A program made the position numbers and the translations under genes. This document shows, piece after piece, positions 12,501 through 23,179 of a stretch of DNA of 64,000 nucleotides. Source of the DNA: Tomocerus qinae (lineage: Eukaryota; Arthropoda; Collembola; Entomobryomorpha; Tomoceridae). The notes beneath the pieces are model-generated. The model ran no database searches, was not told the origin of the DNA, and was given only the letters and a program-made list of their open reading frames with translations. Location: the NCBI GenBank assembly GCA_020055645.1, contig CM034547.1:68730884-68794883 (forward strand). The letters run 5' to 3'. Positions within the stretch are counted from its first letter, which is position 1; each line of letters starts with the position of its first letter.

Positions 12501-14584
12501 TCTGCAGGAGCAAATAAAAGTGTGGGCAAAATTAAGATGCCGAGAATTGCCGTAGAAAGATTGAAAGAAGCTTCATGTTAGCAAAGAGACTAGAGCTAGA
12601 GTTGGTTGTGCGTCTCTATTGTCTACTGCATGGAAGAGAATGAATTTGGAGAGGGAGAAGGTTTTCCCGGGTAGAGAGAATGAAGTTTTGCTTTGGTCGT
12701 TGCGCCAGTATTAATTATACATTTGGCCAAGCGTAGGACAGGATAGGATACGCCGCGAAGACTCTTCTTTTGTCGGGCCATGTGCTCCAAAACTCATCAT
12801 ATACATCGTACCTGTCTTTTGTGTACGTATGTCAGATAAAAAGTAGTGTAATGGTGTCTTTTAGTATTTGTATTCATTTCCTACCATGAAACTGAAACTA
12901 CCTTCCCTAACGTGGAACGACAAATAAAACAATAAAACAATTTAATCCGGAGTAACAACACTTTGTGAGTTTAATGTAGAGGGAATAGTAACAGAGTATG
13001 ATTTAAACATTTGAACTCCCTCCCTAGGTGTAAAACAACGTATAAACATCATAAAAATAACTTTCAATTGAGATTCTTTAAATGAACTGCTTTACGACTT
13101 TTAAAACTAGAATCCGCCTTTTCTCATGGTTTATGGAATGTGTCTGAAGTTGCATATGGAAATGGATTATTTGGAAGTTGTGTACGTAGGTCTTATACCG
13201 TGTTAAGTAAATAGTTTAGATGCTGCGTGATTGTGAAACAATAAAACGTGTGAAGAGGGCTAGTCAGTTTAAGATGTTGAAGAAGGTCTAAGGTGTGCGT
13301 ACATCTGTCTCGCTGTGCAGATGCATGTGTAGTAATTCAGGAGATTGTCCTGAGTATTATTCTGCTTTTGATGTGGGAAGTGAAAAGGATATTGATGGGT
13401 GTAACTAGGTTTGGTCTGTCTTCTCCCTTCCCACTCCTGCTTCTACACTCAACTAACTTGCCTCACTTGATTTGATTTCACTGGGTATTTTGCTCTGCTA
13501 CAATATCTCAAAGATTGGAGAGGAGTCATATATTAAGCTATAGTATGAGATTGTATTGTGCAATTGCATTGAGTCCAGGGCACTTAATACACAGAATAGA
13601 CATGTAGTTACAGTGCAGCTCATTTCAATGGAAATTGGCTGTTTAGTCCCCCCTGGAGTGTTTTTTGTGTAAACTTGGTGCTTGTGATAGTATACCTACG
13701 TATGTTATCGATGTCCGGTTCACGTAAATACGCAGTACAGATATTTTAGTGTACAAAATAAATATACAAAAGGGAAAAAAGTATTTTACTGGCATATCTA
13801 TTGGTATCTTTAGGTTCACTTATACCAACCATATGTGCGTTTCGGTGTCTCGTCAGAAGTTTATTTTGTATTTATGTGCGTGTGTAGATAGTGAGATGTG
13901 TACATTTATAGTAGGTAGTAGAGGGCTGTGTTTATTTATTTGCCTACTGATACCGAACGATTTGGTAGGATTGGATAACTAAGGTTAGTATAGAATTTAT
14001 CCCAGCGAGAGCGAGACAATGTGAGAAGTCTGCCTCTAGTGGACCTTAAAACGCATCTCTGTTAGACCAGGAAGAGTAATTATGATTAACTTGTTTGTGT
14101 CGTACTCGGCTAGTCTTAGGTTAGTTCTCAAAGGTTCCTACATTGTGTGATTGTATCTGTGAGTTCGAAACAAAAGTTATCCTGTTATATTGCCTTTTCT
14201 TTTCACTTGCTCTTGTCGTGCACAAGTTAATTGGCTTGGGTCGGAAACTTCAGTTTCCAATTGGGCTTTGACCAAACACGAAAATCAGATTTACTCCTTA
14301 TGACCAAGTCGGCTTAGAAAACAGGAGTAACCCCAAAATAGAAACTTGATTGAGTCTTCTTATACCTTGCAATTACATCCTACGTATGTACGAGGTCCTC
14401 CCTGTTTAACTTACTTCCTGCTAAATTCGTGCAGGCAGCTTTTACAATCTAGAGTCTCAATTACATATGATAATCAATTTCTGTCCAATTCTATTCTATT
14501 AAATACATACATGTACTAGAAATGTATCTGAACATGTACTACTTTTGCGATGATTACTGTATGCAAAAATTGAACTCAACTTAA
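9541..14584. other. Intergenic, AT-rich, no gene seen
   Basis: Non-coding by eye. It contains a short (AC)8 microsatellite at 9586-9601 and one copy of the recurring 15-mer TTAAGGGACATTAAG at 10702-10716. A small palindrome lies at 14243-14258 (arms GGAAACT/AGTTTCC), and arms TTACTCCT/AGGAGTAA lie at 14291-14330. All ORFs are short and lack family motifs. Confidence 0.5.
9586..9601. repeat. (AC)8 microsatellite
   Basis: Eight uninterrupted AC dinucleotides. Confidence 0.85.
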
Positions 14585-14592
14585 ACTACGGC

Positions 14593-14840
14593 CAGTGTTC
14601 TATTTTAGCCGGCTGAAAATAATTTTGACCAGCCAGCCGGCTAAAATGGCTAGTGGCCAAAATGCCTAAATCCTAAAAGACCAAAAATCATGGTTTATTA
14701 ATTTTCCCGCCAAATCAAAAATGATTTTCTTAGTTGACAGTCCATTTCACTATTTTTGGCCATTTTAGCCACTGGCTAACAAAGAATTTCAACCAGCCAT
14801 TTTAGGCGGTTAGCGGCTGCCGGCTGGTCACCGAACACTG
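14593..14840. mobile_element. hAT-type MITE with 8-bp target-site duplication
   Basis: The 248-bp element begins CAGTGTTC and ends GAACACTG, perfect 8-bp terminal inverted repeats of the CAG-type seen in hAT elements. Longer, imperfect inverted arms follow: GACCAGCCAGCCGGCTAAAA on the left is matched by a related complementary stretch on the right. They are rich in GGCTAAAATGGC and GGCCAAAAT blocks. Both sides carry the same 8 bp, ACTACGGC (14585-14592 and 14841-14848), the target-site length of hAT transposition. There is no transposase frame, so it is non-autonomous. The perfect duplication suggests a fairly recent insertion. Confidence 0.85.
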
Positions 14841-14848
14841 ACTACGGC

Positions 14849-17800
14849 GTAAATAGTTGCATATATGCAGATTAAACATTTTCTAAATCAACTTCAATTG
14901 AGTGCTGAATTATAATAGGAGTAAATAAATAGTAAAATGGTAGTTTCCTTTAAATGAGACCTATTAGTACACGTTTTTTGACATGGATTGTAAGTTTAAG
15001 TATAAATGTAGATTAGAGTTGGGTTCATATAGTGTTGAATTGGTAATTTCTGTGACTGAAGGGTGTCTGACGTTATCAGTGGCCTAGTGTATATTTATAC
15101 CATTAAATAGATGCTGAAACTGATTTGATCTGGTCTGGGCTGGCTCTGGGTTGAACATTATTAGAGTAACACGAACACCCTCATCTTCCTAGGGTTGGGT
15201 TTGGACTTTGACGTTGACAAGCGAACCCAGTAGGGTAGAGTTTCTCTTTCATTTGGGAATGTTTCCAGGAGTGGAGGCAGGAGGGCAAGACAAAGCTGTG
15301 ACAAAACTGCATTTCCCAAAGAATGCATTTTTCTTTCGGGGCATTGCAGTTTCTATTCTTTTGAGCTCGCTCTGCTAGACCCATTCAGTGCATAGATAGT
15401 GCAATGCACACTATCACCTTGTTTGCTCTATGCTCCTGTGATATCTATCTGGTGTAAGTATTAAAAGTATTAGTAAATGCGACTGAGTGTGTGGTGGATC
15501 AGTCGACAAATATGCAACTTGCTGGCAAACATTATTAGCAAGTGGGAATGTGGAGTGGAGGAAGGACGGAAGGAATCGAACCGAAAACAGATCACAGACG
15601 CACACCCTCTGCATGTTTCTCGGTAATTGGATGGAGAGGATGCAAGAAAGGCATACACAAAGCCTGAAATTATACAATTCAACTCAGTCGACGTGTGTGC
15701 ATGAGATGACGTATCTTTATTCTTTACATGTAAGCCAGAACCCATGGACGTGCCTTCTTTTACATCTACCCACACACTATCAATTACAATTGTTTTATAA
15801 CTATATGAATCATTGCTACACGTGACACTACAAATGCATCTATCGATTGTCTTGCAATATGCACTATTTTATATCACGATCACGTGAATTAATATATTTT
15901 AGCCCTTTTCATAGGCGATATAGAAAGAAGGGTCCTTTTACCATGTATTTACTAGTATTTAATTTATGCCCTATAATATATTAATACGTACATACAAGTA
16001 TTAATGCGTACCCCAATCGTTATTAATTAACACGATCGGGTGTTAGTGGCACGCGATCATCATACGCTCTCAAAAATTGATATGCAGTCAGAAGATAGGC
16101 ACTAACGAGACTAAGTATCAACTTTAATAATATATTTTACGAGCATAACCTAAATATTAACAAATATGAGTATACCGTTTTGATGGCTATACTTTGCTAC
16201 TTATGATTAATTGTCTCATGTCTTATGACTACTTGTACAAAAGTTCTATTTTATATTATGGTGAAACTAAATAGAGAACAAGACAATGGGTCTGAAAACT
16301 GTGTCATCATTTTTTTTAACTTTCTATTGTGTTTAAAACGACGAAATACTTTTGGCACATTAGGAGAAAGTCTAAGTGAAATACGCAGAAAAGAGTTTTA
16401 TTTACAGGGTGACATAAATTATCAATAGTGCAGCGAATGTGTATGTAAGAAGATATACTACGAACCGAATGGGTTTATGGAGACCTATTATATCATAATA
16501 CATTATTACAGACAGATTTCCCCTCGCAGGCAGAGGGAGAAGAATTGAGCAGTTGGCAGAATACTCCTCTACTATGTAAGATAGATAAGTCAAGTTGAAA
16601 GAGAATGGATGAGCTCTTTCCCTCTTGTCAATGTGACTCTTCGATTCGCCTATATAGTGTTTCTTGGTAACTTAATGCTTGCTCTCTGAATGACGCAAAA
16701 TCAGATGACTTCCCTTGGAAAAAATATCTGCAGTTGCATTGCATTGCATGATATTGACATGCCCTAAACATCTTCAGTCGATCTGTCATCCTAAAATATA
16801 TTTCTTACATTTCCTCCGCTATCATGGGTTGTACTAGTTGAAGCTTAAAAAACTTCTGTTGGGTTTACCCTTTTGGAATTCACCCCTATTTCATTAAAAT
16901 TAAATTAATAATAAAAATAATGATTTAATTTCCTGTACTTATCCTTCGTTTACTTTACCAAAATAGAGTATTTTAATTTTGTATTCCCCTCCGCAGAAGA
17001 AGACAAAATGTAGCTCTGATTGTGGAAGGACAGAAACGTTGTTCTTAGGTCTTACTATTAGTATAGTATACTTCCGTGGGTATACTAGGTTCTTAGAAAA
17101 GTAAGAATGAAACTTACGTTGACAGATTTTTCCATTTATGTGAATTCTCTTTTTCGTTCGGATGTTCGGAGAGGTTGCCTTTTTTGTTGTGTGCATGTGG
17201 CTGTCAAGTGTAGGTATAGATTTTCTGCCATTTAGGTGCATTCCAGTATTATTTTTAGTAGTTCTTTAGCTCTCTTGCTTGTCTCTGCTGCGTATTACAC
17301 TACATTTCCTTCTGTTCTTGCTCTTCTGCCTTCCGTATGCCACAATCTTCAAAGTACTTCACTTCACTCCTCGTAAAGGTAGTAAATAACAAATAACTCG
17401 CGTCATCTTTTTTCCGTCGAATGCCTTCCTTTTTGTTGTCGTTCTTTCCTGAGTGAGATGTTCTTTCGTTTACAAAGTAAATGCATGCAAGACAATAAAT
17501 ATAAAGGGAAAGAAGAGGTCAAAAAAGTTGTCGTGGTCGGAAATTGTTATCTCATTCTCCTAAATGGTCTATCTATCTCTATACAGATACACACAAAAAT
17601 ATACGTACAGTGACATGGAAGTGTGTTAAATCAAGTTTTTAGAGTTCGGTTCGGTGGTGGTCTGTAAAATAGTAAAATGTAACAAATAGTACATATAGCA
17701 GTTGGCTAGCTGATTGGGAAAACAGATTGTCACAATTCAGAAACACAAGTTATTTTTGGGTAATTTAGGTTAGTATTGAGTCCGGGTTTCCATTTCAGCC

Positions 17801-18626
17801 TCCTAATAAATTGCATTTCATATTATGATGTTACTGTATTTGAACACGCTACTAGTTTTGCAGTGTGATTATAATTATTTTGTCAGTTGACTAAAAGCTA
17901 CCCAAGATAGTTCAAGTTACCAGTACCGTACGTATTATTTAGAAGTCGATTTCGGAGGAGGCAATGATCATATTATTATTATTAATAACCGTAATATGTA
18001 GTAATTATGAAACAAATAAAAACACCCGTAAAGCGCGAAAGAAAATGTATGGTTTTCTAGTTAGTAAAATTTCTCTTTTTCTTGGATTTCGGGGGCGGGA
18101 GCATCCCCCCTCAAAACCTTGCAAGTTTGATTTTTTTTTTAAAATTCAATGAAAAAGGGGCCATCCACAAAATATACTTTCCAAAAAGGTACAGTAAACT
18201 GACTAATATTATGGTATGGGTGGGTTATGGTGGTGGGTGGTGTATGCCTTTTATTGGTACAAAATAAAAATAAATATATCCTGCAGTAAAGTTTAGTTTT
18301 TGTCAGTTAATATCTGGATGGAAATACATTCAAATCAATTCTAAAAATAGTATTACAGTCAATTACAATGGTTTTGATGATGTAGCGGCATGCCGTGATG
18401 TGATCTATGTTTTCATTTTATTGAAACGCGGTCTTAAAAACTGAAGCATGAAATGAGTACCTGAGTGTAATATTTTTATTTGTGGTCCGTGAGGTATATT
18501 CTATAAGATAAACTTCTGAAAAAACCATTATATATTTTGAATTGGTAAAGCAACAAGTTATGATTGTCTATTGTCTGGTTACTTTATCGCATTAAATTAA
18601 CGATCCTTTTTGTTTATATTTTATAG
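14849..18626. other. Upstream region of the Sp-type gene; presumed promoter and 5' leader
   Basis: No coding exon is recognisable. The Sp-type gene starts just after an acceptor (18625-18626), so at least one non-coding first exon and its promoter should lie in this stretch or further left. The exact exon cannot be fixed from sequence. Positions 17200-17700 are richer in C, G and T than their surroundings and could be the promoter region, but this is a guess. A G/C-run fragment at 18088-18175 is described separately. Confidence 0.35.
18088..18175. repeat. GC-run fragment, possible transposon remnant
   Basis: GGGGG at 18091-18095 faces CCCCCC at 18105-18110, followed by a T10 run and then GGGGCCATCCACAAAA (18157-18172). 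From memory, such C/G-run blocks and the GGCCATCCACAAA start are common in DNA-transposon ends of arthropods. No matching second end was found nearby, so at best it is a remnant. Confidence 0.25.
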
Positions 18627-18646
18627 GTGTGAGCCTGGCAGAATAG

Positions 18647-21600
18647 ATGATGGCTAATCAACAAGTCCAAATATCTGGCCAGCCTACAATAATTGCTCCA
18701 GCTGGCCAGTTCCTTAGAGCACAAAATGTAATGCAGGCGGCTAATATTCTACAAAATGGCAATACAATTGTCACCGCAGGTAAACCTGAATTTAATTTAT
18801 AAAATAGAATACATTGGGAGGCTTTCTAGAAATTATAAATTTAATTAAAATAATTGTGATAGGTCCAGGACAGAATGTTGTTCGAGCAGGAGTACCTCAA
18901 CAAGTTCTCCAATTTCCCATCCAGCAAACTATTCCTGTTCAAATTCCCATTGCAACTTCTAATGGTCAAACTATTATCCAGACTGTTCATATTCCTATTC
19001 AAACTTTGGCGACTGCCATGCCAAATGCCGGGGGAATAATTCAAGGAGGACAAATACAGATCATTCAACCGCAGATTGCACAAGTACATTTTCTTTTCTC
19101 TCTCTCTCATAAACCTTTAATCCCATCGTTTATTTATTATAGATAAAAGCTAGTTAACAAATGCAAATGTGTTTATTCTATAAAAGCGAAGCCGAATATA
19201 TATAGTTTAAGTTGATTCAGTATTTTATAATATTATATCTCTTCATTAATATTTATGGAGTACTTTCGTGCATCGTTGACTTTTTCAGATTAGGGCTTTT
19301 TACCTTGGGGAATATTGTTTTGTAAGAGTATCGTTTGTATGAAAGGGAATCTCATAATCTCATACTCATCTGTTATACATCGGTGTCTAACTAATGTTCA
19401 ATCCTTATTCTGTTCACAAGTGTACTGTACTAGTTATAAATACTTTGTAGATTAGTGCTCGAACTAGATCATTCATAGTCTGAGTAATCGTAAGTTGAGC
19501 TTCTGACTTTCCATCCTACAATATTAGATTAGTGTTGTATATCCAGTAGTGTAGCTCCTGTTTATATAATTTGTGCTCTCCAAGCTCTCCAGGCATGAAT
19601 GGATATGGAATTCAAGTAGGCTAAATGGAAATCCGCTGGGAGCCTTCTTCCTATTATTTCACCCTCTTTCGTTACAGAGTTTTAGCGTCAGTTCGTCCAT
19701 GCTAGAGCACTTATTAAAAGAGGGACCAGATTTGATACCTTTCTCCGAAGTTGATATTGACTGCTTTCTAGATAATTATTTTAGCATTTAATTACATCGA
19801 GACAGATTGAAATCCTACTCATCACATTAGTGCGTTGGAAATCTGATGCTTTCTACTATATATGGATTTGTAATTAATAGGAGAGTTTGCTTTGATGGGT
19901 CTTCTTGATAGTAATTTTGAATAAACCCTTATGTACATACAATTTGCATGAACAACTCTTTATAATACGAATTTATTTCTAGAATCATCAACAGCAGTTC
20001 GCTCAGGTGATAACACCCAATGGACAAATCCAATTAGCTCAGATTCAACCTGCACAAACAGCAACGAGCCAAGCGGGTACTACTAATTGGACGCAGAATG
20101 CTAATGGGACGATTACTATTCAAGTGAGTGGTGCAAGAAGTTGGCTTGTTAGTATCAATACTCGTGTTGTTATCATGACTTGCATTTGTTTCCTTAGAAT
20201 GTATATTATAATGCCGACCCAGACCTAAAAATAGTCAATCATCTAATTTTTAAAATCTTTTTTCAGACCTCTGTTGGTAATGACAATTCTACGAGTACAG
20301 TGTCTCAAGTATCATCTACAACACAAGCTTCTAATGGTGTCACATCAACAACGCCAACAGTTGTAACTGCTCAAGCTCAACCTGCTCAACAGCAACAACC
20401 TCAGCAAATAACAATTCAAGGATCTAACCAACAATTTACAGTAATTCCTGCTAATGCCCTAGGCCAGACTTTGGGACAGGTCGGTTGTGTATGTATATAC
20501 GACTATTTTAAAATTATTAAAAATTTTAGGTTCGTAAAAAGAAGTTATAACATCAAGTCGTAATGTTTATTTACAGCTACCTTTTCAAAATATTCCTGGT
20601 CTCGGTAACGTACAACTTATACCTGCTGGAACGTTAACATTAGCTGGCCAAGGTCAAAATGTGACTGTGCAACAACAAGGTTCTCCTACCACGCAACAAC
20701 TTGTACAAGCTATTCAGGCATCTCCGCTTATATCTGGTTTAGGGAATTTAGGAAATTTAGGCAATTTAGGTAATTACGGTTAGCAAAAACACTCCTTTTC
20801 ATAAAAATATTTCATTAAAGTTTTTACAATGCAATGTGGACAGGAAACTAAACAAGTACAATTAATTTTTAGGAACGCAGCAGCTACAACAAGACCCACT
20901 AGATCCAACCAAGTGGCAAGTGATAAATCAAACTCCGTTAGTAGTTACTACAGCATTACCGAACGGTGGAACAGTCACTACTATTAAAGCAGAATTAGAG
21001 AAACCTAAAACAAGACTTAGACGAGTTGCTTGTACGTGCCCTAATTGTACCGACATTGATGCCAGGTAATACTTTCTTTTCTAGCCTTTATTATAACTGA
21101 AAGTATCTTACCTATTCAAAAAGTTTAGCAAAGAAAATCATGTTAATTTTTTTGCGTCTACAGGAATAATGGAGAAAAGAAAAAGCAACATTTGTGCCAT
21201 ATTCCTGGATGTGGGAAAGTGTATGGAAAGACATCTCACCTTAGAGCTCATTTAAGATGGCATGCTGGAGAAAGACCTTTCGTGTGTCAGTGGCTTTTCT
21301 GTGGAAAAAGATTTACCCGATCCGACGAGCTTCAAAGACATCGGAGGACACATACAGGAGAAAAACGATTCCAGTGTCCAGAATGCCTCAAGAAATTCAT
21401 GAGGAGTGATCATTTGTCTAAGCATATCAAAACACACACAAAGAATAGAGGAGGAGTTGATACCACCGCAGTTGGAACAGCCAAACAAACAATCATCATT
21501 GACGGAAAAATTATAAAAACAGTAAGTCGTAATTTATAAACAATCGTGCATATTATGTTGATGAAAGATTTAACAAAAATTTTTGAATTTTAGGAAGCTG

Positions 21601-21779
21601 TAGAGGAGGTAGAAGCAATGGGCTCTGACGAAGATGGTTTGGGAGACGAGGAAGTGGACGGCGAGGGCGAAGTTGACAATGAGGAGCAAGAAACCGAAGA
21701 ATTGATGATTACAATCAATACCGATGGGGAGCAGCCGGAACTAATGATTAATGATGGTTCGATAGAAACTCAGGGATAG
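18647..21779 (+). CDS. Spps: Sp1-4/Spps-type zinc-finger transcription factor
   Basis: Eight coding exons, 18647-18779, 18863-19083, 19983-20123, 20267-20479, 20577-20769, 20873-21065, 21164-21521 and 21594-21779, join in frame to 545 residues. The ATG is fixed by a TAG directly upstream in the same frame, and an acceptor at 18625-18626 shows a 5' leader exon further left. Residues 1 to about 300 are rich in Q, T, N and hydrophobics ([24 protein letters not shown]), like the glutamine-rich activation regions of Sp1, Sp3 and Sp4. The Btd box CTCPNC is at 354-359. Three C2H2 fingers start at C376, C406 and C436, with helix residues KTSHLRA, RSDELQR and RSDHLSK, the classical GC/GT-box reading set. 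A last exon encodes an acidic tail. In flies the Sp1-4 orthologue Spps acts at Polycomb response elements; nuclear DNA binding is expected. The symbol is assigned by family, not by a tree. Confidence 0.92.
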
Positions 21780-23110
21780 GATTTACTTCTGTCTAGTCTC
21801 GGTAACCTGGGATTTAGACTTGGAATGAGTTACGACGCCAGTTCTGGTCACATTATTCTGATCTAGACAAAATTACAAGTAATTACATTACTTATTCATA
21901 AATGTCTTTCCCTTTTCCTTCCCACTCACAAATTATCGAATAAGTAATATCTGGCTACAAGTACAAAACTAATTTAAGTTTTCTCTTTGGTAATGTAATG
22001 AAATAGTTTTACAGCTTAGAGATACTTATATATTACTGAAGATATAAGATACACAAAGTTAACCTAGTAAGAATAACTGTAAGGCATAAAATGCAAGGTG
22101 AAATAATTAGTCTTTAGATTTTTTGCATTTTTGCTGTTCTCACATTTTATACCATTGCTTGTACAAATAGACAAGACACTGTAATTTTGCGATGTGTGTA
22201 TTTCTATGTAAATTTTAATATGTATTTTACATAAACATGTAATACTTGTGTCTTTATATTTATTAACTAATCGTAGTAATATTACTTATTACAATGAAGT
22301 CAATATAAAATAGCTTTAGGAGGAGTGTGGTAAGAGGGATGGAATGAAACAGCTAAATAACAGTAACAGTTCACCTACTGTAATGTATGTTAATATGTTA
22401 TTGCTGGGTGGTTGGAGTGCTGAGCAAGTCTATACTTTTGTTATATCTTAAAGCAAGATCGATTATTTATCTGCAATATAAGGCTCTTCGTATAATTGGA
22501 ATTTATATATGTAAGTAAAAATACTATACATATAATGTGATAGAGAAGAAAATATTGTATATTGGATGATGCGTTTGTTAACTATTAGCTAAAATATTTA
22601 TACATAGGACAATTATTTGCATGTGTCTGTCCAGAAATATATTATGTAGGAAGTAGGATAGGAAGTATAATAATATTGTGTTGATTAGGGTCTGAAAACT
22701 CTGTAACTGCGAAATGTAATTGAAATTCAAAGAATAATTTTCCATATTAGAAATAAATGTTTCTATATTCTCGTCAAATAATTTTCCTGTTTTTCTTTAG
22801 TCAAAGTATAAGTTTTGTCAACATGAATCATTCATGTTTATAATAGATGTCTTTTTAAAATTGTGTAGTTGTCTTACTGGAATGACCAGCCATTTTTAAT
22901 CTGCGTTTGGATAATGCATGAAGTTTACAATGTAAAAGCATTTTCCAAAGCAAATCTGAACTTCAAGATCCTTTACCTGTTATTACCCAAGTTATTGCTA
23001 CCCCCTTCCATTTTAACGCATAGTATGTGTGCAAATATATTGGTGCCCTTTGAATATAAATGTAATCAAGTATAGAGTAGTTATCCAATAAAAGTTGCAA
23101 TAATTTTATA
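21780..23110 (+). other. 3' UTR of the Sp-type gene
   Basis: About 1.3 kb of AT-rich non-coding DNA after the stop. AATAAA occurs at 22752-22757 and 23088-23093; the second lies just before the end of the converging C45 gene. The actual cleavage site cannot be told from sequence, and alternative 3' ends are likely. Short ORFs here have no family features. Confidence 0.5.
23088..23093 (+). terminator. Candidate distal poly(A) signal of the Sp-type gene
   Basis: AATAAA about 1.3 kb after the stop. It sits about 45 bp from the opposing signal of the C45 gene, so the two transcripts end almost tail to tail. Confidence 0.4.
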
Positions 23111-23136
23111 CATACTCAATCCTTGTCTACCATTAT

Positions 23137-23142
23137 TTTATT
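23137..23142 (-). terminator. Poly(A) signal of the C45 gene
   Basis: AATAAA on the minus strand, about 40 bases past the TAA stop of the C45 acyltransferase gene. Confidence 0.55.
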
Positions 23143-23179
23143 ATTCATCTTTCATCCATAATCCTTCATCAGTGATCAT

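Noticed and set aside
14243-14330. Short palindromes GGAAACT/AGTTTCC and TTACTCCT/AGGAGTAA
   Set aside because: Arms of 7-8 bp are expected several times by chance in 64 kb and nothing in the context supports function.
15568-15581. tRNA B-box-like GGTTCGATTCC on the minus strand
   Set aside because: The T-arm does not pair beyond two bases and no A box, anticodon arm or acceptor stem fits around it.
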